Shown here in pieces: positions 1 to 7,282 of a DNA stretch of 44,060 nucleotides. Below the pieces are notes generated by a model that saw only the letters and a list, made by a program, of their open reading frames with translations, did not search any database and had not been told where the DNA came from. Source of the DNA: Deltaproteobacteria bacterium (lineage in GTDB: Bacteria; Myxococcota; SpSt-1050; JACRCP01). The position numbers and the translations under genes were made by a program. The stretch spans positions 1 through 44,060 of the forward strand of contig JACRCP010000188.1 of assembly GCA_016218965.1 (NCBI GenBank). Direction: 5' to 3'. Numbering within the stretch: position 1 is the stretch's first letter; each line of letters opens with the position of its first letter.

Positions 1-126
1 CCCTCATCGAAGCTCGCGCACAGGCGCCGTAGACTCCCCCGGTGCCAAGCTGAACGCTGGAGCATCCCCGGACCGACGACGATCGGCGCAACCGTCCGAC
101 TCCGCTCCGACGCCTCGGCCACCACT

Positions 127-158
127 TTTTGAGAAGTTACTTTTCCGGTTGCTCAAAA
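127..158. promoter_or_regulatory. Inverted repeat upstream of the sigma gene
   Basis: TTTTGAG at 127-133 is repeated as CTCAAAA at 152-158, giving a 7-base inverted repeat with an 18-base loop. It lies 60 bases before the chosen start of the sigma gene, in an AT-richer stretch. It could be an operator or a leader hairpin, and I cannot tell which. The rest of 1-218 shows no convincing gene. Confidence 0.25.
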
Positions 159-218
159 CGCGCAGATGTGGTTGAATTTTTGAGGTTTTGGTTCGTCAAA
201 CCCGTGGAGGCTGTCGGC

Positions 219-854
219 TTGAACCCGGACGAGGAGAGACTGGTCGGCAGGGCCCGGCGCGGCGAACCCGCGGCATTCAGGGAGATCGTCGAGTCGTTCC
301 AGGGCCGCATACTGAGGACGGTGGCGGGGATCACCGGCGATCGCGAAGAGGCGCGGGATCTTACGCAGGAGGCGTTTCTCAAGGCATTCGAGGCGCTGGA
401 CGCGTTCAAGGGCGGCTCGTCGCTACACACGTGGCTTTACCGGATTGCGGTGAACCTGTGTATCGACCAGCTTCGCGGCCGGCGCAAGCGGCCGCTCCTC
501 TTCGACCTTTACGACCCTGCCTGCGAAGAGAGCCCGGCGCACGAAAGGATGCCCGACTCCGGGGTCGAAGACCCGCTCGAAAACACCCTCCGGCGCGAGA
601 AGGCCGTCGCCATCCAGGGTGCGCTCGATCAGCTCTCCCCCGATCACCGGGCGATCATCATCCTTCGGGAGGTCGAGGGGCTTTCATACGAGGAGATCGC
701 GTCGGTCCTGGGCATCGGGCTCGGGACCGTGATGTCGCGCCTGTACTACGCGCGGGCGCACCTGCGGGACGCACTTGCGTCGTACGTTCGGGAAGGCGAG
801 GGTTCAGATGAAGAAACCATACGTGTTCTTCAGCCCGTTCCGAAGAAGGCTTGA
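219..854 (+). CDS. ECF-type RNA polymerase sigma factor
   Basis: Sigma-70 family factor of the extracytoplasmic-function class, about 211 aa. Region 2 is recognisable by DLTQEAFLKAF and the HTWLYRIAVNLCIDQ segment, and region 4 by ALDQLSPDHRAIIILREVEG with the helix-turn-helix SYEEIASVLGIGLGTVMSRL. I start at the TTG at 219 because GGAGG at 206-210 sits 8 bases upstream and the length then fits the family. The frame stays open to a TTG at 129, but that extension is not sigma-like. The gene overlaps the next one by 47 bases, so sigma and anti-sigma are probably translated together. It should direct transcription in response to an envelope or redox signal relayed by the downstream partner; the target promoters are unknown. 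Confidence 0.9.
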   Translation: MNPDEERLVGRARRGEPAAFREIVESFQGRILRTVAGITGDREEARDLTQEAFLKAFEALDAFKGGSSLHTWLYRIAVNLCIDQLRGRRKRPLLFDLYDPACEESPAHERMPDSGVEDPLENTLRREKAVAIQGALDQLSPDHRAIIILREVEGLSYEEIASVLGIGLGTVMSRLYYARAHLRDALASYVREGEGSDEETIRVLQPVPKKA

Positions 855-1332
855 CTGCGACCTGGCGACGCCGCTCATAGGCGCCTTCAGGGACGGTGAG
901 CTTTCGGGCCGGGTACACAGGCTGGTGGGAGCGCATCTTGACGACTGCGATCGATGCCGGGCCGAAGCGGCCGGGATCGGCCAGGTGGCCGCGGGCGTGC
1001 GCGAGGCCGTCTTTGCCCTTGCGGCCGGTTCGCCCGACATGTCCGCCGTCGTTTCGGCCGAGGCGTCCCGGAGGGCGCGGCTCCGGGAGTCGGGGCTTCT
1101 CCCGCTCTTCTCCGAGCGCCTAAGCGTCGCGCACGCCGTTGCGGCGCTCGCGCTTGTCATTGCGCTTGCGGCCGCGCTTGTCGCCGTGCCGCTTTCGATG
1201 CAGGAGAAGAAGGACGCCGTCAACGACTGCATAGTCGAATCGCTCGAGTATTCGGCCGGCGAAGTCAAGATCACCGCCGGTCCGGGCGACGGCACCGTAA
1301 TCTGGCTCATCGACGACGACGAGGCGGGATGA
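808..1332 (+). CDS. Zinc-finger anti-sigma factor, membrane-anchored
   Basis: About 174 aa, immediately downstream of and overlapping the ECF sigma gene, the usual place for its antagonist. The N-terminal half carries the zf-HC2 signature: Cys17, then H-x3-C-x2-C in AHLDDCDRC. This fold binds zinc and clamps the sigma factor. One hydrophobic segment follows (VAALALVIALAAALVAV), then a short C-terminal tail of about 40 residues, presumably periplasmic, that could act as a small sensor. The ATG at 808 is preferred over upstream starts because of the GAGGG just before it. Its stop overlaps the next start as ATGA. Confidence 0.85.
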   Translation: MKKPYVFFSPFRRRLDCDLATPLIGAFRDGELSGRVHRLVGAHLDDCDRCRAEAAGIGQVAAGVREAVFALAAGSPDMSAVVSAEASRRARLRESGLLPLFSERLSVAHAVAALALVIALAAALVAVPLSMQEKKDAVNDCIVESLEYSAGEVKITAGPGDGTVIWLIDDDEAG

Positions 1333-2051
1333 ACTTGAAGGTCCCGGCGCACATCGCATTTGCGCTCCTTGTGTGCTGCTCTGCGGCGGCTCAAGGGGCG
1401 GCAGCGCGCGCCGGCGCGCAGGAGGACGAGGACGACGGCGCGGTTCAGGAAGACGAACCCGGGGCGGAAACTCCGGAATCCGCCGAAGCCGCATCGGACA
1501 GGCCCGACACTCCCGATCCGGCCGAAGAACCCGCCGAAAGCCCGGACACCTCCGAGAAGATACACCGCGCGGATGAGGCGTCCGTCGAACGTCAGGCGGG
1601 CGCGCACGAAACCGCATTGGTCGCGCCGGTCATCCACGACCGCGCCAAGAGGGTCGGCTCGCGCGACGCCGCGGTCAAGGTATCGGTCAAGGTCATCTTC
1701 GCCTCGCGCGAGGGGCGCGGCATCGACCACCGCATCAAGGATCTCGCGCGGGGCTTCCAGAAGGAGTTCAAGGAGGACGCCCTGACCAAGTTCGTGCTCC
1801 TCGACTCCAAGGAGTTCAAGCTCGGCCCGGGGCTCACCCTTCCGGTGGACGTCCCCGGGGGGCGGCGGCTCAAGATCGAAAACGGCGGGTTAAAGGGCAA
1901 ACAGGTCGTGCTCGGCCTCGAGATCGAAGACCTGATCCGCACAACAGTCCTGCTCACCCAAAACGGCAAGTTCTCGTTCGGCGGCCCCAAGTACCGGTAC
2001 GGCGAGGGGATGGTCATCATCGTAGTCAAGGCCAGACCGGCCGGGAAATAG
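1329..2051 (+). CDS. Exported protein of unknown function, third gene of the sigma operon
   Basis: 240 aa. An N-terminal signal peptide (FALLVCCSAAAQG) is followed by about 75 residues of acidic, Pro/Glu/Asp-rich low-complexity linker. A compact C-terminal domain of about 130 residues comes next, with Lys-rich amphipathic stretches (HRIKDLARGFQKEFKE) and a predicted beta-rich end (GEGMVIIVVKA). I recognise no family. The start overlaps the anti-sigma stop (ATGA), so it is co-translated with sigma and anti-sigma. That suggests a periplasmic partner or output of the stress circuit, which is inference from position only. Confidence 0.75.
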   Translation: MNLKVPAHIAFALLVCCSAAAQGAAARAGAQEDEDDGAVQEDEPGAETPESAEAASDRPDTPDPAEEPAESPDTSEKIHRADEASVERQAGAHETALVAPVIHDRAKRVGSRDAAVKVSVKVIFASREGRGIDHRIKDLARGFQKEFKEDALTKFVLLDSKEFKLGPGLTLPVDVPGGRRLKIENGGLKGKQVVLGLEIEDLIRTTVLLTQNGKFSFGGPKYRYGEGMVIIVVKARPAGK

Positions 2052-2089
2052 GCTCCATCGAAGCGCGCTATCAACATTCCGCGCCTCGC

Positions 2090-2782
2090 ATGCTCGGCGG
2101 GAGGCTCACGCCCGCGGTCAAGTGGCTTGCCATAGTCACGACGGCCATCTATCTGGGCCAGTTCGCCGCGCGGTACGCCGAGATCGAAAAGGCCCTCCTG
2201 CTCCTCTTCGCCGTCACGCCGGCGCAGGTTTTTGGGTCCGGTTTCTTCTGGCAGGTCGCGACATACATGTTCCTGCACTCGACCGGCGACCCGATGCACC
2301 TCGTGCTCAACATGCTGGGCCTGTGGATGTTCGGGTCGGTGATCGAGGAGATGTGGGGGGCAAAAAAGTTCCTCTTTTTCTACTTCGTATGCGGCGTCTT
2401 CGGCGGTGTGTGCGTCGTCCTGTCCGGGCTTCTAATCCCGTCCGCCTGGACAGTTCCGACCATAGGCCAGTCGGCGTGCATCTACGGTTTAATCGGCGCG
2501 TTCGGCGTGCTGTTCGCCGAGCAGAACATCTATTTCTATGCGATCATCCCCGTCAAAGCGAAGGTATTTGTCTGGGTCCTCGTCGCGATCGCCGTCCTCT
2601 ATGCCCTGGCCGGAAGCCCTTACTCGTTCCCCGCGCACATGGGCGGCCTCTTGATGGGATATCTTCTGGTCACCGGCAACTGGAACCCGAAGCTCCTCTG
2701 GCTCAAATTCAGATACTGGCGCTTGACGCGCGACCGCAGGAAGCTCCGCGTGATTGACGGCGGCGGCGGGTACGTGCACTGA
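2090..2782 (+). CDS. Rhomboid family intramembrane serine protease
   Basis: 230 aa polytopic membrane protein that cleaves substrates within the bilayer. The catalytic serine lies in GQSACIYG (Ser128), where GxSG is usual, and the partner histidine in PAHMGGLLMG (His183). Asn74 in HLVLNMLGLWMFG is the conserved oxyanion-hole asparagine region. The WQVATYMFLH segment and about six hydrophobic helices fit the family. The residue after the nucleophile (Ala for Gly) is a variant, but the dyad is present and the enzyme is probably active. No obvious Shine-Dalgarno sequence precedes the ATG. It lies 38 bases after the sigma-operon gene and may be read through from it. Confidence 0.9.
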   Translation: MLGGRLTPAVKWLAIVTTAIYLGQFAARYAEIEKALLLLFAVTPAQVFGSGFFWQVATYMFLHSTGDPMHLVLNMLGLWMFGSVIEEMWGAKKFLFFYFVCGVFGGVCVVLSGLLIPSAWTVPTIGQSACIYGLIGAFGVLFAEQNIYFYAIIPVKAKVFVWVLVAIAVLYALAGSPYSFPAHMGGLLMGYLLVTGNWNPKLLWLKFRYWRLTRDRRKLRVIDGGGGYVH

Positions 2783-2783
2783 C

Positions 2784-2813
2784 AAAACCGCGCGCGCGTC
2801 CCGGCGGGGTTTT
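2784..2813. terminator. Hairpin between convergent rhomboid and hemG genes
   Basis: AAAACC at 2784-2789 pairs with GGTTTT at 2808-2813. With a two-base bulge the stem continues with GC/GC. The right arm ends in TTTT, and the left arm gives TTTT on the minus strand, so it could stop transcription from both sides. The 67-base gap between convergent genes is the expected place. Confidence 0.45.
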
Positions 2814-2849
2814 CTGCGTCAAGCCTCCGGTTCGACGAAGGCGTCGCCG

Positions 2850-4274
2850 CTACCCGGCGTCCCCGGCGATCGCGTCCGCCGCGTCGAAACCCGACTTGAC
2901 GCAGTCGCCGATCCCGATCCCTTTGTACGAGCATCCTATGAGGTGCAGGCCCGGGTGCCGCCCCGTGTCGGCCTCAATGGCGGCCATCCGGTCGAGGTGG
3001 CCCACGGTGTATTTGGGCATGCTCCGGTGCCAGCGGTAGAGCCTTTCAAGCACCGGCTTGGCGTCGATCCCCGCGATTGCCGACAGTTCCTGCCTGACGG
3101 CCGCGGCCAGGTCGTCGTCCGGAAGCGACACCATCTCTTCGTGGTGGCCGCCACCCACGAACGCCCGGACCAGGACGTGGTCATCCGGCGCGCGCCCGGC
3201 CCATTTGATTGAGCTCCACGTGGCGGCGTTGAGCCTCCGGTTTTCGACTTTGGGCACGATGAACCCGAAGCCGGGGAGGTCGTTCTTCAGATCAATCCTC
3301 CGAAACGCAAGCGAGACGTTTCCGGAAGACGACCACTCGATGGCCGAGAGCTTCCCCGCAAGGCCGGGGTCGAGCTCGCGCACCAGCTCCGTGGTGACGA
3401 ACGAGGGCGTGGCGAGGACGACAACGTCAAAAGCGGGCGGCAGGCGGCAGGCGGCAGGCGGTAGTGACGAGGAAGCGAGGTGCAGGCGGTAGCCGGCGGG
3501 GAGCCTCTCGATCCGCGCGATCTCGACACCGTCGAGGATGTTCTCTTTTCCGATGAAGCGGACGCAGCCGTCCGAAAGCTGCTGCATCCCGCGCTTCATG
3601 GACATGAAGTAGGTCATAGGCCGCGCATCGGGCTTCCGGGGCGGCGCTTTCTTCATGGCGGCGGTCATGGCGCGGATGAGCGACCCGTGGCTTTTTTCCA
3701 TCTCGACGAAACGCGGGAAGGTCGCGAGCACGCTCATGTTGTCGGGGCTGCTTGTGTGGATCCCGGCGACGAGCGGCTCGGCGATCTTGTCAAGACACTC
3801 GCGCCCCAGCCGGCGGCCGACGAACGATTCGAGGCTCTCGTCGCCGCCCGTCTTGCGGGCGGGTATCACGAAGTCCATCCCCATGCGGACCTTCCCCGGC
3901 CACGAGATGAGCGGCGAGCGGAGCATCGGCAGGATCATCGTCGGGACCATGAGCATCACGCCCTCGGGCAGGCGGTGGAGGCGGCCGCCCGAGAATATGT
4001 AGGTCCCCTTGTGCTCGTCGTTGGAGCAGAGCATCTCGTTTTCGAGGCCGATCTTTTTGGTGAGCTGCACCGTCCAGGGCTTTTCGGGAAGGAACGAGTC
4101 GGGTCCCGTTTCGATCAGGAAATCCCCGACGCTCTCGGTCCTGAGCTTCCCCCCCCCCGATTTTTCTTTTTCGAAGATCGTAAACGGGATTCGCCGCTCC
4201 TTGAGGGCGACGGCGCAGGCTAGCGCCGAGATCCCTCCCCCGACTATGGCAACGCCGCTTTTGCGATCGCCCAT
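2850..4274 (-). CDS. hemG: Protoporphyrinogen oxidase (oxygen-dependent, FAD)
   Basis: 474 aa flavoprotein that oxidises protoporphyrinogen IX to protoporphyrin IX, the step before ferrochelatase (HemY/PPOX type, often named hemG). The N-terminus has the FAD dinucleotide-binding motif VAIVGGGISALACAVAL and an acidic residue ending the second strand (FTIFEKEKSGGG). The C-terminus has the second FAD contact region LHLIGCSYKGIGIGDCVKSG. Other family blocks are ETGPDSFLPEKPW and EPLVAGIH. Residues about 271-281 are encoded by a GCGGCAG-type heptamer array and look like an inserted surface loop. Its ATG overlaps the stop of the upstream phosphoesterase gene by one base. The hemE-hemH pair lies about 10 kb away. 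Confidence 0.9.
   Translation of the reverse strand: MGDRKSGVAIVGGGISALACAVALKERRIPFTIFEKEKSGGGKLRTESVGDFLIETGPDSFLPEKPWTVQLTKKIGLENEMLCSNDEHKGTYIFSGGRLHRLPEGVMLMVPTMILPMLRSPLISWPGKVRMGMDFVIPARKTGGDESLESFVGRRLGRECLDKIAEPLVAGIHTSSPDNMSVLATFPRFVEMEKSHGSLIRAMTAAMKKAPPRKPDARPMTYFMSMKRGMQQLSDGCVRFIGKENILDGVEIARIERLPAGYRLHLASSSLPPAACRLPPAFDVVVLATPSFVTTELVRELDPGLAGKLSAIEWSSSGNVSLAFRRIDLKNDLPGFGFIVPKVENRRLNAATWSSIKWAGRAPDDHVLVRAFVGGGHHEEMVSLPDDDLAAAVRQELSAIAGIDAKPVLERLYRWHRSMPKYTVGHLDRMAAIEADTGRHPGLHLIGCSYKGIGIGDCVKSGFDAADAIAGDAG
3437..3464. repeat. Heptamer array in hemG (GCGGCAG x3 + GCGGTAG)
   Basis: Four contiguous 7-base units: three exact GCGGCAG and one GCGGTAG. On the minus strand it is read in frame within hemG as part of a Pro/Ala/Cys/Arg/Leu loop around residues 271-281. 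It belongs to a set of period-7 arrays scattered through this window. Confidence 0.85.
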
Positions 4275-5545
4275 CAGAGGTCGAACGCCTCGATCTCGGT
4301 GCCATCCTCTTTCTTGACCTTCACGTGGACGGCCGTCCCGTCGACGTCGAACACGGCGTAGTGCCGGACCTTCTCGGCCTTCACGAGCCCCGGCTTTTCG
4401 CCCTCGTCCAGGTCGTAAAGCGGCGCACCGCCGCCGCCCAGCGTGAGGTACGTGACGCCTTCCATCTGGATGCGCTCGTAAAGGTGGTTGTGGCCCGAAA
4501 AGACCGCGCGGACCCCGTGTTGTTTGAGGAGCGGGACGACGTTCGCCTGCGCATCGCCGTCGGCGGAGTGGTCCGAATAGGTGTAGGCGGGCTCATGGAA
4601 CGCGACAAAAACGTTCTCGACCTCAGCGTTCTGCGCCGCAGCCGCGATGTCCGACGAAAACCAGGCAATCTGGGGGTCCGCGGCGCCCAGCCCGCACCCT
4701 GAGCAGAGGACGATGAAGTGCGAATTGGAATAGTCGAACGAATAGTAGAGGTTCGCCTCCCCGTCCCCCGGGAGGTCAAAGAGAGCGGCCCACGTCTTTT
4801 CGCCGCCCTCCTCGTGGTTGCCCGCGACCGGATAAAACGGAGAGAGCGGCATGATCGGCCCGGAGGTGTCGAAGAAGAGGTACCACTCGCCGTCCATGGC
4901 CCCGGCGAAGACGAGGTCGCCGGTGTTGATGTAAAATTCCGGGCTTTCGCCCGCAATGGCGGCCGCAAGGGCCCGGTGCTCGGCGTGGTCTTCAAGGTAC
5001 GGCGCCGCGGCGCGCGAATCGCCGTAGACTGCGAACCTGAACGGTTTCTTTTGGGCGGGCGCGGTCACAAACGACCCTTCGGCCGCCTCCCTGAGATCGG
5101 GAATGGTGAAGTTGAATGTCGCGCCGGCCTCAAGCCCCGAAAGCGCCGCCGAATGCTGGAAGCGGGACACCTCCTTGGCATCGATCCCGACTTTCCACAT
5201 GTGCGCCGTCGTGGTCCCCACAACCGTTCCGGCGGACGCGCCCGCGTACTCGACCGCCGCCTGCGCCTCGCGGTCGGTCTCCCACCGAACGGTGATCCCC
5301 TCCGCCGTCACGTTCCCGAGCCACGGCCCGCGCGTGAGTTTTGCGGCCTTCGAGTAGCCGGCATCCGGCGCACCCCCGGCGTCGGGCGTGCCGCCGGCGT
5401 CCGGCGCCGGCCCGCCGGAATCCGGCGGAGAACCGGTATCCGCCGTGCCGGCGTCTTCGGCCGAAGAGCCTCCGCACGAAGACGTCGAAAACAGAACCGC
5501 GCATACAAGGAACACCATGAGGGTTTCGATCACGCGCACGCGCAT
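4274..5545 (-). CDS. Purple-acid-phosphatase-like metallophosphoesterase lipoprotein
   Basis: 423 aa. The start at 5545 is fixed by AAGGAGGT about 6 bases upstream and by a lipoprotein signal peptide with lipid cysteine Cys24 (FSTSSC). A Pro/Asp/Ala/Gly linker (residues 37-64) leads to a fibronectin-III-like domain (about 65-165), as in purple acid phosphatases. The calcineurin-like catalytic domain follows: GDSR (Asp176), NTGDLVF (Asp210), GNHEE (Asn243, His244), VAFHEPAY (His316) and SGHNHLYER (His352, His354). The family's GDxxY tyrosine is replaced by Phe, so the dimetal site may not be the classic Fe(III)-tyrosinate one. It probably hydrolyses phosphate esters at the cell surface; the substrate is unknown. 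The stop overlaps the hemG start. Confidence 0.85.
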   Translation of the reverse strand: MRVRVIETLMVFLVCAVLFSTSSCGGSSAEDAGTADTGSPPDSGGPAPDAGGTPDAGGAPDAGYSKAAKLTRGPWLGNVTAEGITVRWETDREAQAAVEYAGASAGTVVGTTTAHMWKVGIDAKEVSRFQHSAALSGLEAGATFNFTIPDLREAAEGSFVTAPAQKKPFRFAVYGDSRAAAPYLEDHAEHRALAAAIAGESPEFYINTGDLVFAGAMDGEWYLFFDTSGPIMPLSPFYPVAGNHEEGGEKTWAALFDLPGDGEANLYYSFDYSNSHFIVLCSGCGLGAADPQIAWFSSDIAAAAQNAEVENVFVAFHEPAYTYSDHSADGDAQANVVPLLKQHGVRAVFSGHNHLYERIQMEGVTYLTLGGGGAPLYDLDEGEKPGLVKAEKVRHYAVFDVDGTAVHVKVKKEDGTEIEAFDL

Positions 5546-5655
5546 GCAGGCGACCTCCTTTCGCGCCGGCATTGTATCACACAAAAAAGCAGACTGCGTT
5601 CCCGGCAAGCGGCCGGGGAGCAACCCGTGCGGCCGTCGCCGACTCGATGCGGCCA

Positions 5656-6258
5656 TCACGCAAGCGGCAATTGGCCACTTCTGATTGCCTCTTTGAGTTT
5701 CTTGAGCGCGCGGGCGCGGTGGCTGACGCGGTTTTTTGTTGCGGGGTCGAGCTCGGCGAAAGTCTTGCCGAGCTCCGGGAAAAAGAAGATTGGGTCGTAT
5801 CCGAACCCGCTTGACCCGCGCTCCTCGGTGGTGATCGTCCCCTTGCACTCACCCTCAAAGACGTGCTCGTCGCCGCCCGGCAGGGCGAGCGCGATGACGC
5901 AGACGAACCGCGCCGCGCGTTTTCCTTCCGGCACCCCCGCCGTGGCCCTCAGAAGTTCCGTACGGTTTTTCGCCGGATCCTGCTCCGGTCCGGCGAACCT
6001 TGCCGACACGACCCCGGGGGCGCCGTCCAGGGAATCGACCTCGAGTCCCGAGTCGTCGGCCAAAGCGGCAAACCCCGAATGGTCGCGCAGCGCCCTGGCC
6101 TTGATGAGGGCATTCCCGCGGTACGTGTCGGCGTCCTCGACCGGTTCAGGCGCGCCGGGGAAGTCGTCGGGCGAGCGTATCTCGATTCCGAAACCGCCGA
6201 GCATCTCGGCGATTTCGCGAAGCTTGCCCCTGTTCCTGGTTGCCACTACCAGCACCAT
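5656..6258 (-). CDS. rdgB: Non-canonical purine NTP pyrophosphatase (RdgB/HAM1)
   Basis: 200 aa, the normal length for the family. It hydrolyses ITP, dITP and XTP to monophosphates and keeps deaminated purines out of nucleic acids. Signature blocks are the N-terminal ATRNRGKLREI (substrate-binding T-x-N-x2-K), LADDSGLEVDSL (catalytic Asp68/Asp69), SARFAGPEQD, GFGYDPIFFFPE and the C-terminal VSHRARAL. The last few codons (SGQLPLA) overlap a degenerate period-7 stretch at 5666-5686. It sits between the lipase-like gene (37 bases upstream) and the phosphoesterase lipoprotein (110 bases downstream), all on the minus strand. Confidence 0.95.
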   Translation of the reverse strand: MVLVVATRNRGKLREIAEMLGGFGIEIRSPDDFPGAPEPVEDADTYRGNALIKARALRDHSGFAALADDSGLEVDSLDGAPGVVSARFAGPEQDPAKNRTELLRATAGVPEGKRAARFVCVIALALPGGDEHVFEGECKGTITTEERGSSGFGYDPIFFFPELGKTFAELDPATKNRVSHRARALKKLKEAIRSGQLPLA

Positions 6259-6295
6259 GTCGAGGAACCTTGAGAACTCGGCCTTTTGACCGCCT

Positions 6296-7111
6296 CTACC
6301 CCGCCTCCCGCTGCGCCTCCCCGCACGAGTTGTCCACGGGCACGTCGAAAAGGATCTTCCGAATCACCTTGTACGGCGCCTTCGTGAAAAGGAAGTCGTT
6401 GTGGCCGAGACCCGGCATCTCGATGTTGGTGCCGACCTCGCGGCCCAGCGCGTCGACGGCCCGGCACTGGCGCGGCGGGCAGACCCAGTCCGAATCGGAA
6501 TAGATCGAAAAAAATCTGACTTCTCCGGGGAATGGGCGTTTCGCGAGCGATCGAACGAACGGCGACTGCGGCAGGAGTTGCCACATGTTCCGCGCGAAGA
6601 GTCCTATGGTCGCTGCGCCCACGATCGCCGCCGGCGTGCCCTGATGAGGCGTGGCGAGGGTGATGAGCGTTCGCACGCGGCTGTCCCCGCCGAGGAACTG
6701 CACGTAGTAACGTCCTATGAGGCCGCCCTCGGAGTGCCCGATGATCGTGAGCGGCCCCATCGAATACCGCCGGTAGAGGCGTTCGATTTTGCGGGCCACG
6801 AACCCGGCGCGGTAGGTGATGGTCCCGTTGGTCAGGAATTCCGTCACGCTCCCCATGTTGATCGAGAAAACGTCGAAGCCGTCCCGCCGCAGGCGTTTCT
6901 CCATGACATTGAAGACGCGGCGAGTGGCGCCGAACCCGTATATCAAAAGGACCGGGCGCCGGCAGCACGTGAAATCGGTGAGCCGCGTGACACGGTGGCC
7001 CTGCATCGTGGTGCGGACGAGATCGACGGTGTTTTTCATCGCCAGGCGAACCCGGCGGTAGTGGCGGATCCCACGCAGGACGTAGCTCAAGGGCAGCAGT
7101 CCGATCCCCAC
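6296..7111 (-). CDS. Alpha/beta hydrolase, lipase-like
   Basis: 271 aa. The oxyanion/substrate region is RPVLLIYGFGATRRVF, the nucleophile elbow is GHSEGG (Ser127), and the likely catalytic acid and base are Asp208 (YSDSDWV) and His237 (GLGHNDF). This is the layout of bacterial triacylglycerol lipases and PGAP1-like hydrolases. A short hydrophobic N-terminus (GLLPLSYVL) could anchor it at the membrane, but no clear cleavage site is seen. The start taken is a GTG; the internal ATG at 7037 (MKNTVDLV) is an alternative. The substrate is probably an ester lipid, which is inferred. Confidence 0.8.
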   Translation of the reverse strand: MGIGLLPLSYVLRGIRHYRRVRLAMKNTVDLVRTTMQGHRVTRLTDFTCCRRPVLLIYGFGATRRVFNVMEKRLRRDGFDVFSINMGSVTEFLTNGTITYRAGFVARKIERLYRRYSMGPLTIIGHSEGGLIGRYYVQFLGGDSRVRTLITLATPHQGTPAAIVGAATIGLFARNMWQLLPQSPFVRSLAKRPFPGEVRFFSIYSDSDWVCPPRQCRAVDALGREVGTNIEMPGLGHNDFLFTKAPYKVIRKILFDVPVDNSCGEAQREAG

Positions 7112-7194
7112 CCCTGGCGCAACGCCGCCATCCTACCACCATATGTTGTGGACGCAAGGAAAATCACGGCGCGCAAACCCGGCGCACAAACCCG

Positions 7195-7223
7195 TTGGAA
7201 TCCTCGGCTTGCGGTGGTATCAT
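7195..7223 (+). promoter_or_regulatory. Sigma-70-type promoter for the ceramidase-like gene
   Basis: TTGGAA at 7195-7200, a 17-base spacer, and TATCAT at 7218-7223. It lies 59 bases before the ATG at 7283, in the divergent gap shared with the lipase-like gene. Spacing is ideal and the sequence stands out as AT-rich. Confidence 0.55.
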
Positions 7224-7282
7224 CGCCGGGCGTTTTTGGAACGACTTCGGGGTCGCGCGCGGCAGCGCGCAAGGAGGCGCCG

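Noticed and set aside
129..218. N-terminal extension of the sigma factor from a TTG at 129
   Set aside because: No ribosome site, runs through an inverted repeat, and the extra residues are not sigma-like; the TTG at 219 has GGAGG.
804..1730. 308-codon minus-strand frame over the anti-sigma region
   Set aside because: Arg-rich, no signal or domain, and fully covered by three recognisable plus-strand genes.
6401..7282. Upstream extension of the ceramidase-like gene
   Set aside because: It runs antisense through the lipase-like gene and lacks protein character; the lipoprotein signal at 7283 fixes the start.
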